From positions 2,175,001 to 2,239,000 of the forward strand of contig CM073321.1 of the NCBI GenBank assembly GCA_037043015.1: DNA of 64,000 nt. The letters are read 5' to 3'. Under the pieces are notes generated by a model. It saw only the letters and a list, made by a program, of their open reading frames with translations. It was not told the DNA's origin and searched no databases. Each line of letters opens with the position of its first letter. Position 1 is the first letter of the stretch. This DNA is from Bryum argenteum. Lineage: Eukaryota > Streptophyta > Bryopsida > Bryales > Bryaceae. Positions 11,471 through 23,071 of this stretch are shown in pieces. A program made the translations under genes and the position numbers.

Positions 11471-14399
11471 CACCCACGGTCACTCACTTTGACGTGTATT
11501 TTGATTTTCCACGTCATTATCGACCCTACGCCACGTAGGAAAATAGCTTTTTACCTCAATGTCAATCTCAACAAGTTTTTTACTATGATATTTTTGATAC
11601 GGTCGACATTTTCGTCGATCGGACGTCTAACAGACATGTCCAAAACGACAAATCAGACAAACATTCCGAAAAGTGTGTCTTATAAGACAACCCTGGCCCC
11701 AAGGCGATCTATTCCATGCGTGGATGAAGTTCGACCTCATCAAGCCTATGAAGAATTGGACCACCATGGCGTGCCACGTTTATGACTCAAAAATCTGCCG
11801 CATTCTTACTATTGCATGCTGTGATTTCCAATCTGAAAACGGAGAAGCTTTAATCGTCTTTTGGAAGAGCCTCAATCATGTCATGGGCAGGAACGGTGTA
11901 GAAGCGCCGCAGTTTCAAGGGTTCCTGGCTGACAGTGCGCAAGCCAACTGGAACGCTGTGCGGATCATTTACCGCTCCGGAAACCCTAAAGAGCCTATGG
12001 AAGGCCGCAAGCGGACTTGCTACTTCCATTGGACGCAATCCCTAGAGAAACACTCCAGACAATATATCATGCAGGAGCTGCAGGATCAACATCGACATCT
12101 TTGTAAGCAATACAAAGATGCACGCACCATGACTGAGGCGGAGACAAGATACTAGGCGATCCGAGCGCGGTGGGCGTCGGCGCAGGCTACCTCCGAAGAT
12201 GGATTAGGTCACCTCGAACACTGGCTTGCATTCTGGCACTTCCGATATAGGCAGTGGGGTGGCTTCATGGAATTGGTGAGTCCACAATCACTGTAGCAAT
12301 TATGTACACATGCATTTATGTCTACTAAATCTGTAAAAGTATTTTTACTTTTTTACTAGAGAATATTCTACTTTCTTGAACGTTTGCATTAATAGTTATT
12401 TAATTTATTTTTTTAAAAAAATCTTTTTTTAGATCAAACTTGCGGCGCCGCAGGTTTGACCCGCTCTAGATATCGTGATCAACTTTTTTTGTTACTAAGT
12501 CAAAAGTCTTTGCACCTTGCAGGAAAATAAATATTCTGCGGAGGACCTAGCGGAGATGCCTTCATGTAAACTTGCGGAATCTATCCATAACAAATGGTTG
12601 CAAGCGTCCGGCAACAAGGGTGGGGACTTGTACGTTGCAGCTCTTGATGATTATGTTCGTGCTTTCCTCCAAGTTGTGGGTTACCACGACTTCAACGGAG
12701 GTGGCAAGGGTGGTAGTGGACCAACATCCGAAGAACTTTTACTTCGATTTGCCCATAAAGCTCAACGATCCGGCGATCCATGAGGCCTCACAAAGGCAGT
12801 TTCTGACTATCCAAGAGCTGAAAAGATTTGTACTCGCGACGCCCACCTTGAGGGGGCGGAGGTGTTCGGATCCAAGAAACGTAAGGCTGATGTTCCAATT
12901 GGAGCTGATGATGAAATGCACAGACCTGACACCGTGAGCTACTCACGTCTCCGAAGAGGAAGAAGGGTTACCCGAGCTTGTGCTGAAAATCTGAGTACTA
13001 TCCATGAAGAGGATGAAGTTGAGGAGCCACCGACAATACCATCCACTTTTGTTGGACCTAATATTGAACGAGTGACTGTTGTTCAAGAGACTAAAGTAGA
13101 CGAGAGGCTGTGGCACATTGCCTGTTTGAGGGAGAATTCTGCCAAGGCTTGTTGGAGTATCATGCAAAAGAGTAAAAATAAATGTGACTCACGAATTATT
13201 TAGAAGAGGAAGGCGACCGCAGCTCCAACTTACAACGGAGTATGGCAGCACCCTCAAGATGGGCCAAGAAAAACTGATCAGTTCTTTTTTTGTGCGGATT
13301 TTATTGACAGGTGTGTGAAGGATCATCGTCGCAAGTGGATTGAGCCATTCTCTCTAAGCCAGGAAAGACTTCCTATTCCTTCGATCTCGCCTGTTAAGAT
13401 AGGGACTAACCTTACACGTGAATAAATGGAGGCGTTAGAGAATGCGCGCTTTCGACTACCACAAAAAAAACAGCTTTCTACGAACCGCACTTTCAATAAT
13501 GCTGACCCACTAAGAGACTTGTCGCATATTCTAGTCCCGGAGAAGCCAGACATGTTCCCTGAATGAAGAAGATTGAAGAACATGAAACGCATTCCAGCTA
13601 TGACTTCAAAGCACATGAAGAATATTGAGTCTGCCACCCCAATGCAGGCTAGAATTCTGAAGGTAACCATGATCCCGCAGCCTGGTTTTGGGTGTATTGT
13701 AGACTTGGAGTCGGATTTGGATGCAGTTTATAGACTTTGAATTAGTAAATTCCCGGATTGCTCATGCCCAACGTTCAAGAAAACAATTTGTGTATTAGGA
13801 CAGAGAGATCCATACCGACCGTGCAAGTATTGGTTTGCAAATTTGATCCGGATTCTGACCTCTTCATCCACGCGGCCACTCTTAGTTTCAATGAGGTGAA
13901 GAAGATTCGAGAAAGAGGAATCCTAGACCATGCTACAGATTAGAATGCCTTATATCTCCTCATTTACATACACCATATGTAAGTCCTATGATTGGGTGTA
14001 TGAGATATTTCTTCACAACTTATCAAATATAATTATACCAGTACCTACATGTACAACAAACCTTGCCAATTTGTCTAACTTGGAGTACTAATCACTTAGA
14101 AATATTACCTTAGAAACCTCTTAACATTTACAAATTGTAATTTACTGCTGAGTTTTGTAGCTCAAGTCCAACCAAATTCAAGGTATTTAAACCTTATTTC
14201 CACGGGTTTGGGTTACTAAATCCACGGTAATAATTCAAGAATATTTGAATATTCCCGAGAATATTCGGGAATTATTCCCTAATACAAAATATTAAACTTG
14301 TTTAAGAAACTTTTTTACTAAAAATACAAATTCAGCCTTAAAAATTCAGAAATCTTACCGCTCACCGCTTAACGCTCACACGATAGCAACGTCCATGGC

Positions 14400-17300
14400 A
14401 ACCACGACGAGCTCATTTCAGCAGGAAGAAGACAACCACGATCAAAATAGAATAGCAAGGGGCGTTTGATAAGAAAAAAAATTAAATAATTCTGGCCCTC
14501 TAAGGTCAGCCTTTGGTGGACGCAAGACTGAGAACTTTAAAAGGAATACATCAAAACCACTATCTGGTTGGCATCAGCATTCCCGCATGATCTCCTGGAA
14601 GATTACGGAACAACCTTAATAGCAACCACGACCACCAAGTTTCATTACAAACAACACACCATGATCAAAAGAGAGTAGCAAGGGGAGTGTGATAAGAAAG
14701 TTTTGTTGTTGATTCTGGCCCACCAAGGTCAGCCTTGCGTGGAAGCAAGACTGAGACCCCTCCGAGGAATCCATCAATACCACCATTATGTTTGCATCAG
14801 TCTTCCCGCATGATTTGAGGGAGACTACCGATCTGGCTCAATGGCTACCACGACCAACGGGTTTCACCATGAACAATACACGATGATCAAAACAGAATAG
14901 CAAAGAGAGTGTGATAAGAAAATACTTTTGTTGATTTCGGCCCTCCGAGGTCAGCTTTGAGTGGATGGAAGACAGAGACCTTTTGGAGGAATCCATCAAA
15001 ACCACCATCAAGTTTGCATCAGCTTTCTCGCATGATCTCGAGGGAGACTAACGAAATGGCTCAATGGCAATCACGACCAGCAAGTTTCATCATGAACAAC
15101 ACACAATGATCAAAGCAGAGTAGCAAGGGGAGTGTGATAAGAAAATACTTTTGTTGATTTCGGCCCTCCGAGGTCAGCCTTGCGTGGATGCAAGACTGAG
15201 ACTCCTCGAAGGAATCCATCAAAACCAACATCAAGTTCGCATCAGCCTTCCCGCATGATGTTGAAGGAGACTACCGAACTAGCTCAACGGGCAACGTTAA
15301 CTAGGAGGTTTGAGCAGGAACAACACACGAGATCAAAACAGAATAGCAAGGTGAGTGAGATAAGAAAATACTTTTGTTGATTCCAGCCATCCAATGTCAG
15401 CTTCGCGTGAACGCAAGACTGAGACCCCTCCGAGGAATCCATGAAAACCACCATAAAGTTCGCATCAGTCTTTCCGCATGATCTGGAAGAAGACTATCGA
15501 AGTGGCTCAATATGCAACCACAACAAGGAGGTTTCAGCATGAACAACACACGATGATGAAAACAGATTAGCGAGGCGAGCGTGATAAGAAAAAACGTTTG
15601 TTCATCTGGGCTCTCCGAGGTCATAATTGCATGGAGGCAAGACTGAGACCCTTCGGAGGAATCCATCAAAACCACGATCAAGTTCGCATCAGCCTTCCGC
15701 ATGATCTCGAGGGAGACTACCGAACAAGGTTAATGGCAACCACGACTGGCTCGTTTCAGCAGAAAGAAGACAGCCACGATCAATATAGAATAGCAAGGGG
15801 AGTTTGACAAGAAGAATAATTTGATAATTCCGGCCTTCTAAGGTCAGCCTTCGGTGGACGCAAGACTGAGACCCCTCGGATAAATCCATCAAAACCACCA
15901 TCTGGATTGCATCAGCCTTCCCGCATGATCTCTTGGAAGCTTATGGAACAAGCTTAATAGCAACCACGACCACCACGTTTCATTACAAACAACACACGAT
16001 GATCAAAACAGAATAGCAAGGAGATTTAGATAAGAAAGTTTTTTTTCTTGATTTTGACCTACCCTGGTAATCCTTGCGTGAAAGCAAGACTAAGAACCCT
16101 CCGAGAAATCCATCAAAACCACCATCAAGTTCGCATCAATCTTCCCGCATGATCTCGATAGAGACTACCAAACTAGCTTAATGAATACCACGACCAACAG
16201 GTTTCAGCACACACGACACCCGATGATCAAAATAGAATAGCAAGGGGAGTTTGATAAGAAAAAACTTTTGTTGATTCCGGCCCTCCGAGGTGAGCCCTGC
16301 GTGGACGCAAGAAAGAGACCTCTCGGAGGAATCTATCAAAACCATCATCAAGTTCGCATCAGCCTTCTCGCATGATCTCAACAGAGACTACCAAACAGGC
16401 TTAATGGCAATCACGACCAGCAAGTTTCATCATGAACAACACACAATGATCAAAGCAGAAGAGCAAGGGGAGTGTGATAAGAAAATACTTTTGTTGATTT
16501 CGGCCCTCCGAGGTCAGCCTTGCGTGGATGCAAGACTGAGACTCCTCGAAGGAATCCATCAAAACCAACATCAAGTTTGCATTAGCCTTCCCGCATGATC
16601 TTGAGGGAGACTACCAAAACGGCTCAATGGCAACCACAACCAGGAGGTTTGAGCAGGAACAACACACGATGATCAAAACAAAATAGCAAGGTGAGTGATA
16701 TAAGAAAATACTTTTGTTGATTCCGGCCCTCCGAGGTGAGCCCTGCGTGGACGCAAGAAAGAGACCTCTCGGAGGAATCTATCAAAACCATCATCAAGTT
16801 CGCATCAGCCTTCTCGCATGATCTCAACAGAGACTACCAAACAGGCTTAATGGCAATCACGACCAGCAAGTTTCATCATGAACAACACACAATGATCAAA
16901 GCAGAAGAGCAAGGGGAGTGTGATAAGAAAATACTTTTGTTGATTTCGGCCCTCCCGAGGTCACCTTGCGTGGATGCAAGACTGAGACTCCTCGAAGGAA
17001 TCCATCAAAACCAACATCAAGTTTGCATTAGCCTTCCCGCATGATCTTGAGGGAGACTACCAAAACGGCTCAATGGCAACCACAACCAGGAGGTTTGAGC
17101 AGGAACAACACACGATGATCAAAACAAAATAGCAAGGTGAGTGATATAAGAAAATACTTTTGTTGATTCCGGCCCTCCGAGGTGAGCCCTGCGTGGACGC
17201 AAGAAAGAGACCTCTCGGAGGAATCTATCAAAACCATCATCAAGTTCGCATCAGCCTTCTCGCATGATCTCAACAGAGACTACCAAACAGGCTTAATGGC

Positions 17301-20300
17301 AATCACGACCAGCAAGTTTCATCATGAACAACACACAATGATCAAAGCAGAAGAGCAAGGGGAGTGTGATAAGAAAATACTTTTGTTGATTTCGGCCCTC
17401 CGAGGTCAGCCTTGCGTGGATGCAAGACTGAGACTCCTCGAAGGAATCCATCAAAACCAACATCAAGTTTGCATTAGCCTTCCCGCATGATCTTGAGGGA
17501 GACTACCAAAACGGCTCAATGGCAACCACAACCAGGAGGTTTGAGCAGGAACAACACACGATGATCAAAACAAAATAGCAAGGTGAGTGATATAAGAAAA
17601 TACTTTTGTTGATTCCGGCCCTCCGAGGTGAGCCCTGCGTGGACGCAAGAAAGAGACCTCTCGGAGGAATCTATCAAAACCATCATCAAGTTCGCATCAG
17701 CCTTCTCGCATGATCTCAACAGAGACTACCAAACAGGCTTAATGGCAATCACGACCAGCAAGTTTCATCATGAACAACACACAATGATCAAAGCAGAAGA
17801 GCAAGGGGAGTGTGATAAGAAAATACTTTTGTTGATTCCGGCCCTCCGAGGTTTGCCTTGAGTAGACGCAACACTGAGACCCCTTGAAGGAATCCATCAA
17901 AACCAACATCAAGTTCGCATCAGCTTGCACGCATGATCTCGAGGGAGACTACCGAAGTGGCTCAACGGGAAACCACAACCAGGAGGTTTCAGCAGGAACA
18001 ACACACAATGATCAAAACAAAATAGCAAGGTGAGTGATATAAGAAAATACTTTTGTTGATTCCGGCCCACTGATGTCAGCTTCGCGTAAACACAAGACTG
18101 AGACCCCTCCAAGGAATCCATCCAAACCACCATCAAGTTCGCATCAGTCTTCCCACATGATCTCAAGAGAGACTACCAAACTGGCTCAATAAATACCATG
18201 ACCAACAGGTTTTAGCACAAACAACACACAATGATAAAAAGAGAATAGCAAAGGGAGTTTGATAAGAAAAAACTTTTGTTGATTCAGGCCCTCCGAGGTG
18301 AGCCTTGCGTCGACGCAAGACTGAGACCCCTCAAAGGAATCCATCAAAACCACCATGAAGTTCGCATCAGCCTTCACGCATGATCTCGAAGGAGACTATC
18401 AACTCGCTCAATGGCAACCACAACCAGCAAGTTTCAGCACGAAGAACACACGGTAATGAAAATAGGATAGCAAAGGGACTGTGACAAGAATTTTTTTTTG
18501 TGGGTTCAGGCTGTTAGCATTGCGTGAAGGCAAGACTGAGATCTCTCGGAGGAATCCATCAAATCCACCATCACATCCGCATCAGCCTTTTGGCATGATT
18601 CCGAGGGAGACTTCCGAACTTGCTCAACGGGCAACCACGACCAGCACGTTTCAGCACGAACAACACACAATGATCAAAAGAGAATAGCAAGGGGAGTGAG
18701 GGAAGATAAAACTTTTGTTGATTCTGGCCCTCCCATGTCAGCCTTGCGTGAACGCAAGACTGAGACCCCTCAGTGGAATCCATCAAAACGACCATCAGAT
18801 TCGCGTCAGCCTACCCGTATGATCTCAAGGGAGATCACCGAACCTTCTTAACGGGCAACCACAACCAGCAAGTTTCACTACTAACAACACACACTGATCA
18901 AATTAGAAACGACGGGGAGTGCGTTAAGAAAAGAATTTGATAGTTTGGGCCCTCACAAGGTCAGCCTTGCGTGGACGCAAGACAAAGACCCCTCGGAGGA
19001 ATCCATCAAAACGACCATCAAGTTTGCATCAGCCTTCCCGCATGATCTCGAGGGAGACTACCCAACTGGCTCAACGAGCAATTACAATGAGCAGGTTTCA
19101 CTATGAACAATATACGATGATCAAAACAAAATAGCAAGGGGAGTGTGATATGAAAATACTTTTGTTGATTCGAGCACTGCGAGGTTAGCCTTGTGTAAAC
19201 GCAAGACTTAGACCCCTCGAATGAATCCATTAAAACCACCATCAAGTTTGCATCAGCCTTCCTGCATGATCTCAAGGGACACTACCAAACTGGCTCAACG
19301 AGCAACCACAACGAGCAGGTTTCAGTATGAACAATACACAATGATCAATACAAAATAGCAAGGGGAGTGTGATAAGAAAATATTTGTTGATTCCGGCCCT
19401 CCGAGGTCAACCTTAGGTGGACGCAAGAGTAAGACCCTTTGGAAAAATTCATCAAAACCACCATCACATTCGCATCAGCCTTTTCGCATAATTTCGAGGG
19501 AAACTACCGAACTTGCTCAACGGGCAACCACAACCAGCAGGTTTCAGCACAAACAACACACAATGATCAAAAGAGATTAGCAAGCGCAGTGTGAGAATAT
19601 AAAACTTTTGTTGATTCTGGCCCTCCGATGTCAGCCTTGCATGAACGCAAGACTGGGACTCCTCAGAGGAATCCATCAAAACGACCATCGGATCTGCATC
19701 AGCCTTCCCGCATGATCTCAAGGGAGACTACCGAACCTTCTTAACGGGCAACCACAACTAGCAAGTTTTAGCACAAACAACACACAATGATGAAATCAGA
19801 AACGACGGGGAGTGCGTCAAGAAAAAAATTTGATAGTTTGGGCCCTCTGAGGTCAGCCTTGCGTAGACGCAAGACTGAGACCCCTCCAAGGAATCCATCA
19901 AAACCACCATCAAGTTTGCATCAGCCTTCCCGCATGATCTCGAGGGAGACTACCGAACTAGCTCAATGTCAAGTACGACCCGCTCGTTTCAGCAGGAAGA
20001 AGACAACCACAATCAAATAGAATAGCAATGGGAGTGTGATAAGAATTCTTTTTGTTGATTTTGGCCTTCTGAGGTCCGCCTTTGGTGGATGCAAGACTGA
20101 GACGTCTCGGAGGACTCCATCAAAACGACCATTTGGTTTGCATTAGCCTTCCCGCATGATCTCCAGGAAGACTACGGAACAGGCTTAATGGCAACCACGA
20201 CCAGCACGTTTCAGCACGAACAACACACGATGATGAAAAAAGAATAGCAAGGGGAGTGAAAATAAGAGAAATTTTTTGTTCATTCTGGACCTCCAAGGTC

Positions 20301-21890
20301 TGTCTTTGGTGGACGCAAGACTGAGACATCACGGAGAAATCCATCAAAACCACCATCACGTTCGCATCAACCTCCCTGCATGATCTCAAGGGAGACTACC
20401 AAACTCGCTCAATGACAACCAGGACCTGCACGTTTCACCACGAATAACACTCGATGATGAAAACAGAATAGCAAGGGGAGTGTGATAAGAAAAAATATTT
20501 GTTGTTTTCGGCCCTCTGTTGTTTGCCTTTGGTCGATACAAGACTGCAAACTCTCGGAGGAATCCATCAAAATCATCATCACGTTCGCATTTGTCTTCCC
20601 GCATGCTCTCGAGGGAGACTGTCGAACTGGCTCAATGGCAACCACGACCAGCACGTTTCAGCACGAACACCTCACGTAGATCAAAACAAAATAGCAAGGG
20701 GAGTGTGATAAGAAATTTTTTTTGTTGATTCCGGCCTTCCGAGGTCATCCTTGCGTGGACGCAAGGCTGAGACCCCTCCGATGAATCCATCAAAACCATT
20801 ATCAAGTTTGCATTTGTCTTTCTGCATGATCTTGAGGGAGACTATGGAACTGGCTCAATGGCAACGACAACAAGCAGGTTTCAGCTCAAATTACACACGA
20901 TGATCAAAATAGAATAGCAAGGGGAGTGTGATAAGAAACAAAAATTGTTGATTCTGGCCCTCCGAGGTCAGCCTTGCGTAGACGCAAGACTGAGACGCCT
21001 CGGAGGAATCCATCAGAACCACCATCAGGTTCGCATTAGCCTTCCCGCATGATCTCGAGGGAGACTACCGTACTGGCCCAACAGGCAACTACAACCAGCA
21101 CGTTTTAGCACAAAGAACACACGATGATCAAAAGACGATTGCAAAAGGGAGTGTGATAAGAAAAAAAATTTGTTGATTCCAGCCATCCAAGGTCAGCCTT
21201 GCGTGGACGCAAGATTGAGACCTCTGGGAGGAATCCATCAAAACCACCATTAGGTTCCCATTAGCCTTCTCGCATGATCTTGAGGGAGACTACCGAAATG
21301 GTTCTATGGCAACCAAGACCAGCAGGTTTAAGCAGGTAATAACACACGATGATCAAAACAAAATAGCTAGAGGAGTGTGATGAGAAAAAAGAATTGTTGA
21401 TTAGGGCCCTCCAAGGTCAGCCTTGTGTAGACGCTAGACTAAGACCCCTTGGAGAAATCCATCAAAACCATTATCAAGTTTAAATTTGTCTTACTGCATG
21501 ATCTCAAGGGAGACTACCGAACTGGCTCAATGGCAATCACGACCAGCACGTTTTAGCACGAACAACACACGTTGATCAAAAGAGTATAGCAAGGGGAGTG
21601 TGATAATAAAAAAAATTTGTTGATTCCGGCCCTCCGACGTCAGCCTTGCGTGGATGCAAGACTGAGACCCTTCGGAGGAATCCATCAAAACCACCATCAA
21701 GTTCGCATCAGCCTTCCTACATGATCTCGAGGGAGACTACCGAACTGGCTCAATGGCAACCACAACCAGCACTTTTATGCACGAACAACACACAATGAAT
21801 AAAACAAAATAGCAATGGGAGTGATAAGAAAAAAAGTTTGATGTTTCCGCGTTTGTTGATTTAGCCTTGCGTGGACCAGCCGAACCTCTG
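14400..21890. repeat. Satellite array, monomer about 222 bp, roughly 33 copies
   Basis: The monomer contains the words GTGTGATAAGAAA, TTGTTGATTCCGGCC, CTCCGAGGTCAGCCTTGCG, GGACGCAAGACTGAGACCCC, GGAATCCATCAAAACCACC, CGCATCAGCCTTCCCGCATG and ATCTCGAGGGAGACTACCG. The GATAAGAAA anchor falls at 14,468, 14,691 and 14,913 and continues at the same spacing to about 21,800. Monomers differ by point changes and a few short indels. Short frames on both strands (such as MRSCEKADANLMM and its relatives) recur once or twice per dimer and only reflect the repeat. The array begins exactly where MULE copy A ends. Confidence 0.93.
16253..18050. repeat. 446-bp higher-order repeat within the satellite
   Basis: Identical or nearly identical stretches start at 16,290, 16,736, 17,182 and 17,628, exactly 446 bp apart, which is two monomers. 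Neighbouring monomers are far less alike, so this part was amplified recently as a dimer. One copy has a small local change near 16,950 (CTCCCGAGGTCACC in place of CTCCGAGGTCAGCC). Confidence 0.9.
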
Positions 21891-21899
21891 CATTAGCCT

Positions 21900-22545
21900 T
21901 AAGTAGAAGGGACCTGCCTCCTCTTTTCCTCATACAAAGAGGACCATCGCAAGTAGAGCGAGGCATCCATCGACAGACTCAAAATTAGGGTTTTATAGAA
22001 ACATACAAATTTGAGGTACAAGTAAGTTTTTTTCCAAAACATACCTTGAAATCTTTGGAGTAGAACCACTCTAGCTCGGCCCGCGTTTTGATTGCTTCCC
22101 CTAGAGCTTATCGATGCGCTTTGTAGAAGGCTGAAAAAATACTGGAATCTGTGGAACCGGAACTCACATTTTCCAAGTTTTTGTCGACGTTGGCTCCACC
22201 TTCCACGATTGTCGCCTGCTCTTCCACAACTTTCGCCATTGCTTCTTCCTCCTCGCAGAAAGAAGATCCTCCCTACAAGTTGTAATGTCCACCGTAACGT
22301 TTCAAAGGGCTCTACGAGACAATCACTACCAGCTTTTTCTAAACTCGCCATCCTATTCTTAATCTTTACAGCTATCCAAAGCACAATTGTCAGTGCTATT
22401 TCTGACTTGAAACACAGAATTGAATGCCTGCCGAGCTTTGTCATTCTGTTGAAATCATTCAACGGCGGCAAAGATGGAAAAACTAGGGTTTCAATGGCTG
22501 CCGCAGCCACTTTGGCGAGGGAGAGCGTGTCTGCGCCTACCTGAT
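21900..22545 (-). other. Possible host-gene fragment, unclear
   Basis: On the minus strand a frame reads ETLVFPSLPPLNDFNRMTK and then a hydrophobic stretch, EIALTIVLWIAVKI. A one-base frame change near 22,260 leads to an acidic segment (EEEEAMAKVVEEQATIVEGG) ending at AAT|GTGAGT, a good donor. That arrangement resembles a first exon. However, the plus strand also shows a start-like context (GGGTTTCAATGGCTGCCGC), and the opposite frame is equally long. I cannot name the protein or be sure of the strand. This is a low-confidence call. Confidence 0.25.
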
Positions 22546-22559
22546 TCAACGGCCGCCGC

Positions 22560-23068
22560 AACCACTTAAGCGAGGGAGAGCCGGCCAGGGCCTCTGTAAA
22601 CGAGGGGCAGCAACGATGTTGTGATCGCCGCCCCCCCTTCTAACGGAGCACGACGACAACGACGCTGCGACGACAACAACGCTGCTATCCCCGCCCCTCC
22701 CAACAAACCATGAAGACAACGACGCTACGACCCCTGTCTCCCCCCCCCCTCCAACGAAGCACCAACAATGGACCAACGAGGGAGCGACCGAGCCCCCCTC
22801 CCCCCAACGAGGCACCAACGAGGGACGAACGATGGACCGCCGAAGGAGCGATTGTCCCGTATCTTGACAAACTCTTAAAGTTTTGTAATTCTAATTGAAT
22901 AATAAAGTATTCATCTCCGTAGACTATAATAACTACACGCTGATTATAGATTATAGTCAAGACCACTTATTGCATCTGACTGAGTCACACATCTTTCATA
23001 TGATATAGAGTACACTGTTATGTACCATATCAACTCGAATATATTTTTAATATTATGAAATATTTTTC
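22560..23068. other. Low-complexity C-rich stretch, then AT-rich flank
   Basis: From 22,620 to 22,830, CCCCCCCTCCAACGAAGCACC-like words and CGACGACAACGACG runs repeat. The rest is AT-rich. I see no gene. Confidence 0.5.
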
Positions 23069-23071
23069 ATA

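Larger units (their letters stand above)
5836..11695. mobile_element. Non-autonomous hAT element 1, 5,860 bp
   Basis: Both ends carry the same inverted sequence, starting CAGGGTTGTCTTATAAGACA, in which TGTCTTATAAGACA is a perfect palindrome. The flanks are GTCCCAAG on the left (5828-5835) and GCCCCAAG on the right (11,696-11,703), an 8-bp duplication with one mismatch, as expected for hAT. Removing the element plus one flank rejoins the MULE frame at the point where copy B continues. No transposase is encoded. Inside are foldback units, clusters of GGCGGTCGCC and a block shared with hAT element 2 at 53,039. The first 400 bp closely match that second element. Confidence 0.88.
4285..13943 (+). 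pseudogene. MULE-type transposase, copy A, interrupted by a hAT element
   Basis: The start is set by alignment to copy B. Order of domains: a leader with CIPPGVDEVAEVTPS; a GCM/WRKY-like zinc-binding region at 5060-5400 (RTMTTNISNNLGLSFRY, GHLQCHN, ICKEPPVCV); a helical region; then, after the hAT insertion, the DDE core at 11,700-12,270 with YDSK..ILTIACCDF and ADSAQANWNAV, plus CYFHWTQSLEKH. A GT-AG intron at 12,276-12,522 is conserved in copy B. The end holds a SWIM-type finger in which the Cys-Lys-His of copy B has become PCKYW, so the His is lost. Frameshifts and stops (for example TAG after HLRR at about 5664, and another near 13,200) kill the gene. Assignment to MULE rests on the GCM1-like plus DDE plus SWIM order. 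Confidence 0.72.
3000..14395. mobile_element. MULE copy A, two divergent genes, carrying a nested hAT element
   Basis: This block is the counterpart of copy B at about 24,780-31,890. Both have a minus-strand gene for a small basic/acidic protein on the left, a non-coding gap of a few hundred bases, and a plus-strand transposase gene to the right. Similarity continues past the transposase stop into non-coding DNA with shared words (CTCACCGCT, ACGCTCACAC) and fades at GTCCATGG near 14,395, where the satellite begins. The left border is approximate. The hAT insertion at 5836-11695 and several in-frame stops show that this copy is dead. I saw no long terminal inverted repeats, so it may be a non-TIR MULE. 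Confidence 0.65.

Noticed and set aside
16178..18377. Repeated 60-100-residue frames on both strands, looking like a tandem gene family
   Set aside because: They recur at exactly the satellite period on both strands at once. Non-coding satellite explains them fully.
14400..21890. CRISPR-like array
   Set aside because: Repeat units are about 222 bp with no short direct repeat alternating with unique spacers, and the context is a plant genome.
22546..22966. Gly-rich minus-strand frames near 22.7 kb
   Set aside because: They arise from low-complexity runs of C and CGACAACGACG repeats.
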